Origin: UBA2862 sp045658005
GTDB lineage: Bacteria > Bacillota > Clostridia > Christensenellales > Aristaeellaceae
Direction: 5' to 3'
DNA length: 5,530 nucleotides
NCBI GenBank assembly: GCA_045658005.1
Contig: JAZOUD010000032.1
Location: 1-5,530, forward strand
In this document: piece after piece, positions 4,808-5,530 of the stretch
How the letters are laid out: each line of letters opens with the position of its first letter
How positions within the stretch are numbered: position 1 is the stretch's first letter
Notes under the pieces: generated by a model
The model's database searches: none
Told to the model about the DNA's origin: nothing
What the model saw: the letters and a program-made list of their open reading frames with translations, nothing else
Made by a program: the position numbers and the translations under genes

Positions 4808-5506
4808 ATGGCGAAAAACTACATCATGCTGCATTACGATTTCAATGAAGCGACGCAGAGCCTGTCGGATGCGGAGTGCGGCCGGCTGGTGAAGGCCATG
4901 GTGGAATACGCCCGCGGCGGAGAGGTTCCCGAATCCGCCCTCGTTGGCAGCGAGCGCCATATCTTTCCCATGTTCCGCCTGCAAATCGACCGGGATAACC
5001 ACGCCTACGAGGCGCGCGTGCTGCAAAACGCCGTCAACGGCCGGAAGGGTGGCCGTCCAAGGAAGGATACAGGTGACGAAAATGACGAAATAAACCCAAC
5101 GGTTATTTTGGAAACCGAAAAAAGCCAATACAAAGACAAATACGAAGACAAAGAAAAAGACGAATACGAAGACAAAGAAAAAGAGTGTGTGGTTCCGGGC
5201 GCTGGCGCGCCCCACACCCCCGCGCTGGAGGACGTCGTGGACTTCTGCAGGGCAAACGGGCTTCAGACCGACCCCCAGATCTTCTGGAACCACTATCAGG
5301 CCAACGGCTGGAGATCGGGCGGTCATCCCATCCGCAGCTGGCAGGCCAAGCTGCGCCAGTGGGAGGCCCGCGGCGCCGCCGGCCCCATCTCCCGTGCCGC
5401 CCAACCTGCCCCCGCCAACCCCGCCCTGAACTACGCCCAGCGCGACTACCCCGACGACGACCGCTACTATATCGATCTGGATGCGTATGGGGGGGATAAC
5501 TTCTGA
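4808..5506 (+). CDS. DUF6291 / phage-replisome-organizer-like protein
   Basis: 232 aa. The ATG at 4808 follows GGAGG (4796-4800) by 7 nt; the frame stays open upstream to 4610 but runs through repeats. Residues 1-85 match the DUF6291 type: KNYIMLHYDFNEATQSLSDAE, LVKAMVEYARGGEVP, FRLQIDRDNHAYEARVLQNA, then basic NGRKGGRPRK. Residues 86-127 are a charged low-complexity linker with a 24-bp DNA repeat. Residues 139-188 (LEDVVDFCRANG, FWNHYQANGW, IRSWQAKLRQWEARG) resemble the C-terminal module of phage replisome-organizer and DnaD-like proteins, where the form FYDYYEANGW...W...VRTW is common. A DNA-binding or replication-initiation role is inference; no phage, helicase or integrase genes are nearby. 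The AT-rich stretch 4670-4700 probably contains the promoter, but I cannot fix its boxes. The stop TGA is part of palindrome copy 3. Confidence 0.8.
   Translation: MAKNYIMLHYDFNEATQSLSDAECGRLVKAMVEYARGGEVPESALVGSERHIFPMFRLQIDRDNHAYEARVLQNAVNGRKGGRPRKDTGDENDEINPTVILETEKSQYKDKYEDKEKDEYEDKEKECVVPGAGAPHTPALEDVVDFCRANGLQTDPQIFWNHYQANGWRSGGHPIRSWQAKLRQWEARGAAGPISRAAQPAPANPALNYAQRDYPDDDRYYIDLDAYGGDNF
5141..5184 (+). repeat. 24-bp direct repeat in the linker of the DUF6291 gene
   Basis: An identical 20-mer beginning TACGAAGACAAAG occurs at 5141-5160 and 5165-5184, a period of 24 bp. It encodes YEDKEKDE followed by YEDKEKEC. The A-rich composition contrasts with the GC-rich flanks, and unit gain or loss would keep the frame. 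Confidence 0.85.
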
Positions 5507-5530
5507 TTTGTCGCAGCGCGACAAATCACA
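5501..5530. repeat. Palindrome family, copy 3 (overlaps the DUF6291 stop; cut by window edge)
   Basis: TGATTTGTCGC (5504-5514) and GCGACAAATCA (5518-5528) are perfect 11-bp arms around AGC. The left end reads TTCTGATTTG as in copies 1 and 2, while on the right a C replaces G at 5529, so the outermost pairing is broken. The TGA at 5504-5506 is the stop codon of the DUF6291 gene. GGGGGATAAC precedes the repeat, similar to GGGGGAC before copy 2. The sequence ends before the outer right arm can be seen. Confidence 0.88.

Overview
This GC-rich window reads as a chromosomal segment of a high-GC Firmicute. It is most likely a member of the Clostridia, possibly an uncultured gut lineage. The evidence is the gene types (a VanW-family exported protein, an orphan NifX-like protein, a DUF6291 protein), strong AGGAGG-type ribosome binding sites and sigma-A promoters. 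This lineage call is inference; no rRNA or other phylogenetic marker is present.

Layout. At the left edge (1-325, minus) is the N-terminal part of a secreted protein that seems to enter a bacterial Ig-like domain; it has its own good promoter at 363-391. From 392 to 537 is intergenic DNA with a heptamer array (430-464) and one REP-like hairpin (469-497). A two-gene minus-strand unit follows: a membrane-anchored VanW-family protein (1617-3497) and, 32 nt downstream, a divergent ribose-phosphate pyrophosphokinase (583-1584), closed by a terminator at 538-563. The divergent intergenic region 3498-3787 holds the VanW leader and promoter, a large palindrome and a near-consensus promoter for a small plus-strand NifX/MTH1175-like protein with a cysteine-rich tail (3788-4192). 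The 615 nt from 4193 to 4807 has no intact gene. It holds three REP-like units at an exact 38-bp period, two inverted pairs of the same family, a frameshifted gene remnant (4351-4550), an AT-rich stretch and a second copy of the palindrome. A DUF6291/phage-replisome-like gene (4808-5506) ends exactly in a third copy of the palindrome at the right edge.

The VanW and prs genes look co-transcribed; no functional link among the other genes is visible. The most unusual content is non-coding. One palindrome family (TTCTGATTTGTCGC / GCGACAAATCAGAA) occurs three times in 1.85 kb, brackets the DUF6291 gene and supplies its stop codon. A second REP-like family (core GGGACGGTTCT) occurs as single, tandem and inverted-pair units. 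I see no transposase, integrase, CRISPR array, tRNA or rRNA, and nothing that amounts to a clear new defence or mobile system.
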